Source: Fidelibacterota bacterium
GTDB taxonomy: Bacteria; Fidelibacterota; Fidelibacteria; Fidelibacterales; DSDE01
DNA: 9,677 bases
Assembly (NCBI GenBank): GCA_011049095.1
Contig: DSDE01000424.1
Coordinates: forward strand, 1 to 9,677
Reading direction: 5' to 3'
The position numbers and the translations under genes were made by a program. The notes beneath the pieces are model-generated. The model saw only the letters and a list, made by a program, of their open reading frames with translations, ran no database searches and was not told the DNA's origin. Each line of letters begins with the position of its first letter. Position 1 is the first letter of the stretch. This document shows, one piece after another, positions 1-6,546 of the stretch.

Positions 1-587
1 CTATTCCCACAGCAATCATTATGGGAAAACTGCTGAAAGGCATAGATATCCGCGAGCATGGCAGCAAAAATGCAGGTGGCACCAACGCCCTGCGCATCCT
101 GGGTGTAAAAGCCGGAATCACAACGATGCTCATTGATATCTTTAAAGGATTTGCCGCCACTTTCTGGATTTCTAAACTGGGAGGCGGCGAAGCGTCGCTG
201 ATGATGCTTATATCGGGAATCGCCGCAATATTAGGACACACCTACACCATTTTTGCCGGCTTTAAAGGGGGCAAAGGCGTGGGCACGGCAGCGGGAATGC
301 TCATTGCAATGTTTCCCCTTGCTGTGCCGATCTGCCTGCTGGTATTTTTCCTGGCCCTTATTTTTACCGGATATGTCTCCCTGGGAAGTATGCTGGCAGC
401 CATCACTTTACCTGTCGTCCTCTCCCTCTTTAAATTTTTCTGCACCATCGAAGTGGCTAACGCCCTCTACTATTTCAGCCTCGTCATTCCTATCTTTATT
501 ATTTACACCCATCGCAGCAATGTCCAGCGCCTGATAAAAGGCACGGAAAACCGCTTTGAGAAAGCCATGCTTTTCAGGAAAAGGTAA
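1..587 (+). CDS. plsY: Glycerol-3-phosphate acyltransferase PlsY, 5'-truncated by the window edge
   Basis: PlsY is a multi-spanning inner-membrane enzyme that transfers an acyl group from acyl-phosphate to glycerol-3-phosphate, the first acylation in phospholipid synthesis. The reading frame is open to base 1, and the codons before the Met at 21 read I-P-T-A-I-I, matching the end of the first membrane helix of the family (S-I-P-x). The true start is therefore upstream and the Met at 21 is internal. Numbering from that Met, the three family motifs are present: SKNAGGTNALR (15-25), GHTYTIFAGFKGGKGVGT (72-89) with the glycine-rich phosphate loop, and HRSNVQRLIKGTE (164-176). Hydrophobic helices fall at about 59-71, 92-115, 118-140 and 147-163. 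The C-terminus is complete and ends at TAA 585-587. A Nudix gene follows 44 bases later on the same strand. Identification rests on all three motifs and is secure. Confidence 0.95.
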   Translation, partial: IPTAIIMGKLLKGIDIREHGSKNAGGTNALRILGVKAGITTMLIDIFKGFAATFWISKLGGGEASLMMLISGIAAILGHTYTIFAGFKGGKGVGTAAGMLIAMFPLAVPICLLVFFLALIFTGYVSLGSMLAAITLPVVLSLFKFFCTIEVANALYYFSLVIPIFIIYTHRSNVQRLIKGTENRFEKAMLFRKR

Positions 588-631
588 AATGTACGGCATA
601 CTCCATTACTCCAAACTCAAGCTCAATCTAA

Positions 632-1069
632 ATGCTTAAAGTCGTTGCTGCCCTCATACACCTCGATGGAAAGCTCCTCATCTGTCAGCGACGGGCGGAT
701 GATGCCTCTCACCCACTGAAATGGGAATTCCCTGGTGGCAAGGTCAAGCCTGATGAAAGCCATAGCCAGGCGCTGATTCGTGAGCTGCAGGAGGAGCTGG
801 GAATTCAGGCATTGGAAATGGAGTTTATTTGCAGCTACCCTTTTCAATATCAGGGAAAAAATCCGCTAGAACTCCATTTTTATTTTGTCCACGACTATTT
901 GGGTCTAATAAAAAATCGGCAATTTGCCAAACTGCTATGGATTGACTCCGCTCAGATAAAAACATTTGATTTCTTGGCCGGCGATGAAGTCATCGTCGAA
1001 AAAATCTTCTCCGGAGAAATCATCATTCCCGACGCCTGCACAGGCTGCATTGTCAAATTGATGAACTGA
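632..1069 (+). CDS. Nudix hydrolase, MutT-like (8-oxo-dGTP diphosphatase candidate)
   Basis: A 145-residue cytosolic Nudix pyrophosphohydrolase. A perfect Nudix box (G-x5-E-x7-R-E-L-x-E-E-L-G-I) runs from G36 to I58, with the metal-binding REL-x-EE at 50-55. The preceding W31-E-F-P-G-G segment is typical of MutT proteins that sanitise 8-oxo-dGTP, and the size is close to MutT (about 130 residues). The start is fixed: an in-frame TAA at 629-631 abuts the ATG, and the next residues (KVVAALIHLDGKLLICQRR) are the usual first strand and turn of the fold. No Shine-Dalgarno sequence is visible before it. The gene lies 44 bases after plsY, so co-transcription is likely. MutT is the best guess. The Nudix family also includes enzymes for other nucleotides, and the box does not settle the substrate. 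Confidence 0.88.
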   Translation: MLKVVAALIHLDGKLLICQRRADDASHPLKWEFPGGKVKPDESHSQALIRELQEELGIQALEMEFICSYPFQYQGKNPLELHFYFVHDYLGLIKNRQFAKLLWIDSAQIKTFDFLAGDEVIVEKIFSGEIIIPDACTGCIVKLMN

Positions 1070-1106
1070 GAACTAAGTATCCGGATTCGGGGGCGTCGAT
1101 ATTTAT
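1070..1106. other. Convergent intergenic gap, no clear terminator
   Basis: These 37 bases separate the stop of the Nudix gene (+) from the stop of pilC (-). Two transcripts must end near here. I find only a very weak CCG/CGG pairing around 1081-1090 (with ATCCGGAT self-complementary at 1079-1086) and no T-run on either strand. No intrinsic terminator can be called. Confidence 0.5.
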
Positions 1107-2312
1107 TTACTGCACTATGGAATACATATTCCACATTGGCAGAAAAATACCCAAAGCCAGGATGACGACAAAAACACCCATAAAAAGCGTCATAATCGGC
1201 TCAATCATACTGGAAAGCCTTTTTACATGATAATCAACCTCTTTATCATATTGTTTGGCAACATTTTGCAGCATTTGCTCAATAGCGCCGGCCTGCTCAC
1301 CGATATCTAGCATTCTCAAGGTCAAGGGGGGGAAATATTTACTTTTTCTCAGGGCTTTGGAGAGAGTGCTGCCGCCCAATACCTCCTCTTTGGCGATGAG
1401 AATATCATGCCCAATGGCTTTATTTCCCACAGTTTCTGATACTGAGGTCAGGGCATCAATAATCTGAATACCTGAAGCTGTCAGAGCTGAAAAAGTATGG
1501 GCAAAGCGAGCCAAGGCGGCCTTGGTGAGCAGAGGACCGAAAATTGGAATAGCCGTCTTTTTTCCATCCCACCAGAGATGCCCCTTTTCAGTCGCTGTGA
1601 AACGATTGAATAAGACGACAAAAACCACAACAGACACAATGATGAGCCACCAATAGTTCTGGGCAAAATTGGATATGCCAATAAGAATCCGGGTCGGCAG
1701 AGGCAGCTCGATCCCCTGATTTTCAAAAAGGGTAGCAAAGCGGGGAATAACAAATGTAATGGCAACAAGAAAGGCGATAATCATCGCGCTAAAAACAATG
1801 ATAGGATAGCGCAAAGCCGATTTAACGGCCTTTCGGGTACTGATATCCCGCTCAATAAAGGTGCTGAGGCGTTTCAGCACACTGTCAACCGTTCCGGCTT
1901 TTTCGCCGCTGGCAATCATGCTGACATATAGCTCTGTAAAATATTTTGGATGCCTACCCAAAGCCATAGACATAGAAAGCCCTGAATTGATATCAAAAAT
2001 TACCTTCTGAAGCACCTGCTTAAAACCTGGATTTTCCCACTGCTCGGCTATAGATTCCAAAGACGATACTAAAGGAACGCCTGCATCAAGCATGGTAGAT
2101 AACTGGTCGGTAAACTCCGCAATTTCATCGGGTTTCACCTGGTCTCCAAAAGTAAATTTAAAAGAACTCCGTTCCCGAAGCTCCTTAATGCTGATAACCA
2201 TATTGCCATTAGCTTCGAGATTGGCTGCCAACTCTTCGCGGCTGCTGGCCTCGATGCTTTCAGTCAGGAGAATACCATCAGAGCCTATGATTTTATATTC
2301 AAATTGAGGCAT
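1107..2312 (-). CDS. pilC: Type IV pilus inner-membrane platform protein PilC (GspF/T2SF family)
   Basis: PilC is the polytopic inner-membrane protein on which the PilB and PilT/PilU ATPases act to add or remove pilin subunits. The 401-residue length is normal. The N-terminus (MPQFEYKIIGSDG) starts the usual cytoplasmic arm. Two T2SF domains follow at about 66-188 and 268-390, and the internal duplication shows in paired segments: ASGEKAGTVDSVL (134-146) and DIGEQAGAIEQML (336-348), plus LDAGVPLVSSL (75-85) and LTASGIQIIDAL (277-288). Membrane helices lie at about 170-190, 221-236 and 374-394. The ATG at 2312 has a strong AGGAGG seven bases upstream. This is the last gene of the minus-strand block. 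GspF of a type II secretion system is the only serious alternative; the retraction-type ATPase in the same block favours T4P. Confidence 0.93.
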   Translation of the reverse strand: MPQFEYKIIGSDGILLTESIEASSREELAANLEANGNMVISIKELRERSSFKFTFGDQVKPDEIAEFTDQLSTMLDAGVPLVSSLESIAEQWENPGFKQVLQKVIFDINSGLSMSMALGRHPKYFTELYVSMIASGEKAGTVDSVLKRLSTFIERDISTRKAVKSALRYPIIVFSAMIIAFLVAITFVIPRFATLFENQGIELPLPTRILIGISNFAQNYWWLIIVSVVVFVVLFNRFTATEKGHLWWDGKKTAIPIFGPLLTKAALARFAHTFSALTASGIQIIDALTSVSETVGNKAIGHDILIAKEEVLGGSTLSKALRKSKYFPPLTLRMLDIGEQAGAIEQMLQNVAKQYDKEVDYHVKRLSSMIEPIMTLFMGVFVVILALGIFLPMWNMYSIVQ

Positions 2313-2326
2313 ACTTATTCCTCCTA
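2313..2326 (-). promoter_or_regulatory. Strong ribosome binding site of pilC overlapping the regulator stop codon
   Basis: AGGAGG occupies 2325 to 2320, seven bases before the pilC ATG. The upstream regulator's TAG stop (2326-2324) overlaps the first two bases of this site. Ribosomes terminating on the regulator are thus placed directly on the pilC initiation site. This is the best Shine-Dalgarno match in the block apart from that of the pilU-type gene. Confidence 0.8.
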
Positions 2327-3706
2327 TTTTTGGATGGAGATGTCATATTGCTTAAGTTTTCTATAAACAGCAACCCTGCTGATATCAAGAATCCTTGCGG
2401 CTTCAGAAATATTATTGCCGCAGGCGTCAAGTGTCATAAGAATATATTGCCTCTCCATCTCGGCCAAACTGATACCGCTGACAGGCATATATTTTTGTAC
2501 GCTGTCTGTTTTTTCATTTTCACTGAGTGTTGGCATCTCTATATCAGTATTCATTTCCAGAAATCTTCCAGTTGAGAGGATTGATAAGCGCTGTAAAATA
2601 TTCTCCAGCTCTCGCACATTTCCAGTCCAGTGATATTCCCGCAGAAAGTGGATCAGCTCTTTAGAAATACCACAAAAGTTTTTTTCAGAAAGCTTTCTGA
2701 CATAGCGATTCGCCAACAAGAGCACATCATCATCCCTCAGGCGCAAGGGTGGCAAGACGAGCGGAAAAACATTGATACGGTAATACAAATCTTGCCGAAA
2801 ACGCTCATTGCGAATGGCATCCAGCAGGTTGCGGTTTGTGGCTGTCAATATGCGAACGTCCGTTTTCTGAGTTGTATTGCTGCCAACTTTCTCAAACTCG
2901 CCCTGCTCGAGAATGCGCAGCAGCTTAGCCTGCAGAAACTGTGACATTTCACCAATCTCATCCAGAAAGATAGTCCCCCCTTTGGCGTATTCAAATTTCC
3001 CGATGCGGTCTTTAACGGCTCCGGTGAAGCTCCCTTTCTCATGGCCAAAGAGTTCGCTCTCCAGCAGATTTTCCGGCACTGCGGCACAATTGATAGCCAC
3101 AAAAGGCTTATTAGCCCGCCGGCTGTTTTCGTGGAGCATTCGGGCGATTATCTCCTTGCCTGTGCCGCTTTCTCCATAAATAGCCACCGAGCGGTCTGTA
3201 TTCATCACTTGCCCCATTAGCCGATAAACACGCTGCACTCGAATGCTGTTGCCGGTGAGATAGCCAAAACTTTGTGGTCTCAGGAGGTGCAGCAGGGATG
3301 GCGGCAGACTTTCCACAGTTTCCAGATATGCTTCAAGATGCTCCTGCCAGTGCTGCTTATCTTCCAGCCACTCATTTTTTTCCATAATACTAAAAGCACC
3401 GGCTTCAAAAAAGTTGCAATAGAGGGCGGGGTCATATTTTTCTATTATAATGGAAACGGGCAGATGCTGCTGCAGTTCCCTAGCAGCAAGCATTAATTTT
3501 TGATTTTTTTCAGAATACCCAGCAGCTTGAATTAGCAAATGACTGTATTTTTGGCTTTTTAAAGCGGCAGGCAGAGAAGTTTCATCTCTAATGCGAAGCC
3601 ATTCCCAGCCGTTTTTCTCATAAAAGTGACCAAGGGATTGCTCAAAAGATGGCTCATCACAGGCAATGAGAGCGCGTCGGCTATTAATCGAATGTTGTGA
3701 TTTCAA
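2324..3706 (-). CDS. NtrC/PilR-like sigma-54-dependent activator with a degenerate receiver domain
   Basis: A 460-residue bacterial enhancer-binding protein that should remodel sigma-54 RNA polymerase, probably at pilus genes. The AAA+ domain (about 145-380) has Walker A GESGTGKE (178-185), the sigma-54 contact loop GSFTGA (225-230), Walker B GGTIFLDE (243-250), arginine-finger region R302/R304, the YRINVF segment (309-314) and sensor-2 GNVREL (362-367). A Fis-type helix-turn-helix ends the protein (about 431-455). Residues 11-130 align with a receiver fold (ALIACDEPSF, then GAFSIMEK), but the phospho-acceptor strand reads YSHLLIQAAG, so Q60 occupies the Asp position. One acidic residue (D17) and the lysine (K110) remain. 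Translation begins at TTG (3706), with an in-frame TAA upstream and no other ATG/GTG/TTG before the receiver; GGAAGAGG at 3717-3710 precedes it. The gene overlaps the end of pilB by 23 bases. It resembles PilR by context, though phosphorylation control looks lost. Confidence 0.88.
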   Translation of the reverse strand: MKSQHSINSRRALIACDEPSFEQSLGHFYEKNGWEWLRIRDETSLPAALKSQKYSHLLIQAAGYSEKNQKLMLAARELQQHLPVSIIIEKYDPALYCNFFEAGAFSIMEKNEWLEDKQHWQEHLEAYLETVESLPPSLLHLLRPQSFGYLTGNSIRVQRVYRLMGQVMNTDRSVAIYGESGTGKEIIARMLHENSRRANKPFVAINCAAVPENLLESELFGHEKGSFTGAVKDRIGKFEYAKGGTIFLDEIGEMSQFLQAKLLRILEQGEFEKVGSNTTQKTDVRILTATNRNLLDAIRNERFRQDLYYRINVFPLVLPPLRLRDDDVLLLANRYVRKLSEKNFCGISKELIHFLREYHWTGNVRELENILQRLSILSTGRFLEMNTDIEMPTLSENEKTDSVQKYMPVSGISLAEMERQYILMTLDACGNNISEAARILDISRVAVYRKLKQYDISIQK

Positions 3707-5354
3707 GAACCTCTTCCATACTGGTTATGCCCAGCAGCACTTTTTCAATGCCTTGCTGGCGCAGGGGTTTCATCCCCGATTTGATAGCAGCCTGACGAAT
3801 CTCTTCTGTGGAGGCATTTGCCACAATGAGTTCAATGATTTGATCATTTAAAATCATCAGCTCAAATAGGGCCGTTCGCCCTGTATAGCCAGTTTTGCGG
3901 CAGTGCAGGCAGCCGGTAGGGCGAAAAATCGTCTTGTTATGATCAAGCGGCAGGTTAAGACGCAGGGCAACTTCTTCAGGCGGTGTATAGCGCTCTTTAC
4001 ATTTTGGACATAAAGTGCGAACCAGGCGTTGAGCCAGAATACCCCGCACTGTGCTGGCAATAAGGTAGGGTTCAGTTCCCATATCTATAAGACGAGTTAT
4101 GGCTGAAGGAGCGTCGTTGGTATGCAGGGTGCTAAAGACCAGGTGTCCTGTCAGGGCTGATCGGATAGCCAGCTCCACTGTTTCTTGGTCCCGCATTTCA
4201 CCCACCATAATAATATCAGGGTCTTGCCGGAGAATAGTGCGCAGCGCTGCAGAAAAGGTGACACCGGCCTTAACATTCACTTGGCCTTGATTGATATTGG
4301 GTATCTCATATTCTATAGGGTCTTCGATGGTAATAATATTTTTTGTGGAGCTGTTGATGTGGTTTAATGTGGCATAAAGGGTCGAAGTCTTTCCAGATCC
4401 AGTGGGACCCGTGACCAATACAATACCATTAGGTTTTCGCACCAATTGGTTCCAGGCATTGAACATCTCTTTGTTGAAGCCCACCTTATGGAGCTCAATT
4501 TTGCCTTTTTTTTCATCGAGGACGCGCAACACAATTTTTTCGCCATTATAAGCCGGATATGTAGAAACGCGGAGATCAACTTTCCGGTCGCCGGTGTGAA
4601 AAGTGATACGTCCATCCTGCGGTTTACGGCTTTCGGCAATATCCATCTGAGCCATAATCTTAATACGGCTGGTAACAGAGGGCTGGAAGCTCTTGGGAAC
4701 GGTATAGTTTTCATAGAGAATGCCATCTACTCTAAAACGAATCCGCACATCTTTATCCCGCGGCTCGATATGTATATCACTGGCGCCTAACTTTACCGCC
4801 TGCTTTATCATCATATCAACGGCTTCAACAATTTTTACATCATCAGCAATGGCTGAAGTTTCAAAAATCAAACCTTCATCATCGTCATCTTCTTTTAAAT
4901 CACCGATAAATTTTTTGGTGCCATAATAAGCATCCAGCGCGTTATCGATATCAGACTCTGTGGCAATCACCAGCTCGATATCCAATCCTGATTCCCGGTA
5001 TGCCGCATCAATCCCGTTGACATTTAAAGGGTCCGAAGTGGCAATTGTGAGGCTGCCACCAATGGCAAACAGCGGCATGATGCCATGACGCCGGCACGTT
5101 TCATCACTGAGTAGCTCTAAGGTCTTATCTGGAATAGAAAAATCTTCCAGATTCATATATGGCAACTCAAGCTGCTCACTCAGAAAGACCATAAATTCTT
5201 GTTCGGTAAGGAAACCAAGGGCCAAAATCGCTTTCCCCAAATAGATATTATTAACCCTTTTATACTCCAGCGCTTGCTCAAGCTGCTCGGGTGTAATTTT
5301 TCCCCCTTCTATGAGGAGCTGGCCAATTTGCTTTTTTGGTTTTCTCTGAGCCAT
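3684..5354 (-). CDS. pilB: Type IV pilus extension ATPase PilB with N-terminal MshEN domain
   Basis: PilB is the cytoplasmic hexameric ATPase that powers pilus polymerisation through PilC. The 556 residues show an N-terminal MshEN/T2SSE_N domain (about 8-145), an acidic linker (KEDDDDEG, 154-161), the N2 domain (about 172-285) and the RecA-like ATPase domain. Visible motifs are Walker A GPTGSGKT (316-323), Asp box ITIEDPIEYE (341-350), Walker B IIMVGEMRD (381-389), His box TGHLVFSTLHTND (402-414) and a four-Cys zinc site (C449, C452, C482, C485) diagnostic of PilB/GspE rather than PilT. The N-terminal domain holds two 24-residue LG-type motifs (9-32 and 38-61) separated by exactly five residues, the layout of c-di-GMP-binding MshEN, but motif 1 begins Q-I-G instead of R-L-G. 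Start: ATG at 5354 with GGAGA ten bases upstream. GspE is the alternative; context favours PilB. Confidence 0.94.
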   Translation of the reverse strand: MAQRKPKKQIGQLLIEGGKITPEQLEQALEYKRVNNIYLGKAILALGFLTEQEFMVFLSEQLELPYMNLEDFSIPDKTLELLSDETCRRHGIMPLFAIGGSLTIATSDPLNVNGIDAAYRESGLDIELVIATESDIDNALDAYYGTKKFIGDLKEDDDDEGLIFETSAIADDVKIVEAVDMMIKQAVKLGASDIHIEPRDKDVRIRFRVDGILYENYTVPKSFQPSVTSRIKIMAQMDIAESRKPQDGRITFHTGDRKVDLRVSTYPAYNGEKIVLRVLDEKKGKIELHKVGFNKEMFNAWNQLVRKPNGIVLVTGPTGSGKTSTLYATLNHINSSTKNIITIEDPIEYEIPNINQGQVNVKAGVTFSAALRTILRQDPDIIMVGEMRDQETVELAIRSALTGHLVFSTLHTNDAPSAITRLIDMGTEPYLIASTVRGILAQRLVRTLCPKCKERYTPPEEVALRLNLPLDHNKTIFRPTGCLHCRKTGYTGRTALFELMILNDQIIELIVANASTEEIRQAAIKSGMKPLRQQGIEKVLLGITSMEEVLEITTFD

Positions 5355-5375
5355 TATTAGTAATTCTCCAAAAAT

Positions 5376-6152
5376 TTAATACCCTATATAAGCAAGATAA
5401 AATTCTAACAGTGTTTCCCCATAGAGTAATGAAATCAAGGCGCCCAACGCCATATATGGCACAAAAGGTGTCTCTTCACCCCGACGAATAATTCCCGCTG
5501 CCAAAAAGAGAAGCATCAAGACACCGGCCAAAATAAAAGTAAGTGCCAGATTAAGCAGCATTAGCTTCCATCCCAGCCAAAGCCCCAGCACTGCCGCCAG
5601 CTTTATATCACCGCCGCCCATTGCATCTCTTTTGAAAATCACTTTCCCGAAAAATGCCACCAGGGCAAAAAAGGCCAAACCTATAATCAGACCCAGACCT
5701 GCATCCCACCAGAGCAATTGGTGATGAAAAAAGAGACGAGTGAGCCCGCTTATGGCCAAAATTATCAATAGACCATCTAAAACAATCATCTCCTCTAAAT
5801 CTATAACGGTAAGCACCAGGAGAAAAAAGCCAAAAATTATGACAAAAAATAGTTCTGCACTGAAACCAAAGCGAAGAAAGGCGAGAACAAACAGTAGTCC
5901 GGCGCCAAACTCAACCAGGGGATATTTCAATGAAATGGGCTCCTGGCATTGACGGCATCTGCCCTTCAAAAAGAGATAGCTGAGAAGTGGAATGTTATCA
6001 TAGAAGGCAATTAGCTTTCCACAATGGGGACAGGCTGATCGCTCAGAAACAAAATTTAGCTTGCGGGGCAAACGGTAGATTAAAACATTGGCAAAACTGC
6101 CAAAAACAGCGCCAATAAGAAAAAAAAGGATAAAAGACCAAAGCGGACTCAT
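5376..6152 (-). CDS. pilD: Prepilin peptidase / N-methyltransferase PilD (type IV leader peptidase)
   Basis: This membrane aspartic protease cleaves the leader of type IV prepilins and methylates the new N-terminal residue. The 258-residue protein begins with a helix containing GAVFGSFANVLIYRLP (14-29). A cytoplasmic zinc-binding loop follows with C41-x2-C44 and C66-x2-C69. The remaining helices lie at about 80-96, 100-117, 122-142, 151-172, 185-196 and 199-222. The two catalytic Asp candidates are D118 (VIDLEE) and D182 in GGGDIKL (179-185). The PFVPYMALGA segment (229-238) near the end is also typical. The second part of the first catalytic motif reads IVLDG where most relatives have (I/L)PD. 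The ATG shares its A with the preceding gene's TAA (TAATG at 6154-6150) and no Shine-Dalgarno is visible, so translation is probably by re-initiation after the REC gene. Confidence 0.94.
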   Translation of the reverse strand: MSPLWSFILFFLIGAVFGSFANVLIYRLPRKLNFVSERSACPHCGKLIAFYDNIPLLSYLFLKGRCRQCQEPISLKYPLVEFGAGLLFVLAFLRFGFSAELFFVIIFGFFLLVLTVIDLEEMIVLDGLLIILAISGLTRLFFHHQLLWWDAGLGLIIGLAFFALVAFFGKVIFKRDAMGGGDIKLAAVLGLWLGWKLMLLNLALTFILAGVLMLLFLAAGIIRRGEETPFVPYMALGALISLLYGETLLEFYLAYIGY

Positions 6153-6154
6153 TA
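6150..6154 (-). promoter_or_regulatory. TAATG stop/start junction coupling REC gene to pilD
   Basis: The REC gene's TAA (6154-6152) and the pilD ATG (6152-6150) share one base. The 18 bases before the ATG contain no purine-rich Shine-Dalgarno match. This arrangement is usual for termination-reinitiation, which would tie PilD output to translation of the response regulator. Confidence 0.7.
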
Positions 6155-6529
6155 GCTGCCGCTGAGTGACTGTTTGATAACACGCATCAATTCGTCGGTT
6201 CGAAATGGCTTGGTGAGGTAGGCATTTGCCCCCACTTGCTGCCCCATCTGTATATCCCGCTCTGAACTTTTGGCTGAAAGCAGCACAATGGGAATATGTT
6301 TGTATTTTTGGTCAAGCTTCAGCATCTGACAGACTTTGAAGCCATCCATTTTGGGAAGCATAATATCAAGCAAAATGAGGTCAGGATATTCCTGCCGTGC
6401 CTTGGTGAGTCCCTCAAGGCCGTCAGCCGCTGTAATTACATTAAAACCAATTGATTCCAGTCGAATACTTAGCGCCATCAGCATATCCGGTTCATCTTCG
6501 ACTATCAAAATAGAAACGCCATCAGACAT
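6152..6529 (-). CDS. Stand-alone receiver-domain response regulator (CheY/PilH-like)
   Basis: A 125-residue single-domain response regulator with no output domain. All residues needed for phosphorylation are present: acidic pocket E11-D12, phospho-acceptor D55 in DLILLDIMLP, S85 in the switch position (VLLSAKSS), and K107 in LTKPF. The protein is nothing more than the receiver fold, so it should act by protein contact or as a phosphorelay intermediate. The gene lies between the hybrid kinase (17 bases upstream) and pilD (one-base overlap), which makes that kinase the obvious phosphodonor; this is inferred from position. AGGGG at 6541-6537, seven bases before the ATG, is a reasonable ribosome binding site. 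It could be comparable to PilG/PilH of twitching systems, but single REC proteins cannot be assigned more narrowly by sequence reading alone. Confidence 0.92.
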   Translation of the reverse strand: MSDGVSILIVEDEPDMLMALSIRLESIGFNVITAADGLEGLTKARQEYPDLILLDIMLPKMDGFKVCQMLKLDQKYKHIPIVLLSAKSSERDIQMGQQVGANAYLTKPFRTDELMRVIKQSLSGS

Positions 6530-6546
6530 TTATAATCCCCTATATT

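Noticed and set aside
1070..1106. Bidirectional terminator between the convergent genes
   Set aside because: Only a three-base CCG/CGG stem is visible and there is no T-run on either strand.
1255..1271. Sigma-54-like promoter TTGGCA...TTGCA on the + strand
   Set aside because: The GG and GC are separated by nine bases, not the required ten, and it lies inside pilC on the opposite strand with no gene to serve.
2968..3034. GSFTGA instead of GAFTGA in the activator's sigma-54 contact loop
   Set aside because: Ser at the second position occurs in functional enhancer-binding proteins, as I recall including PilR; the Thr and Gly essential for sigma-54 contact are kept, so this is not a defect.
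3272..3496. Open + strand frame of 74 codons inside the regulator gene, and similar open frames throughout
   Set aside because: They lie entirely within well-supported genes on the other strand or in another frame, lack recognisable domains, and have no ribosome binding site.
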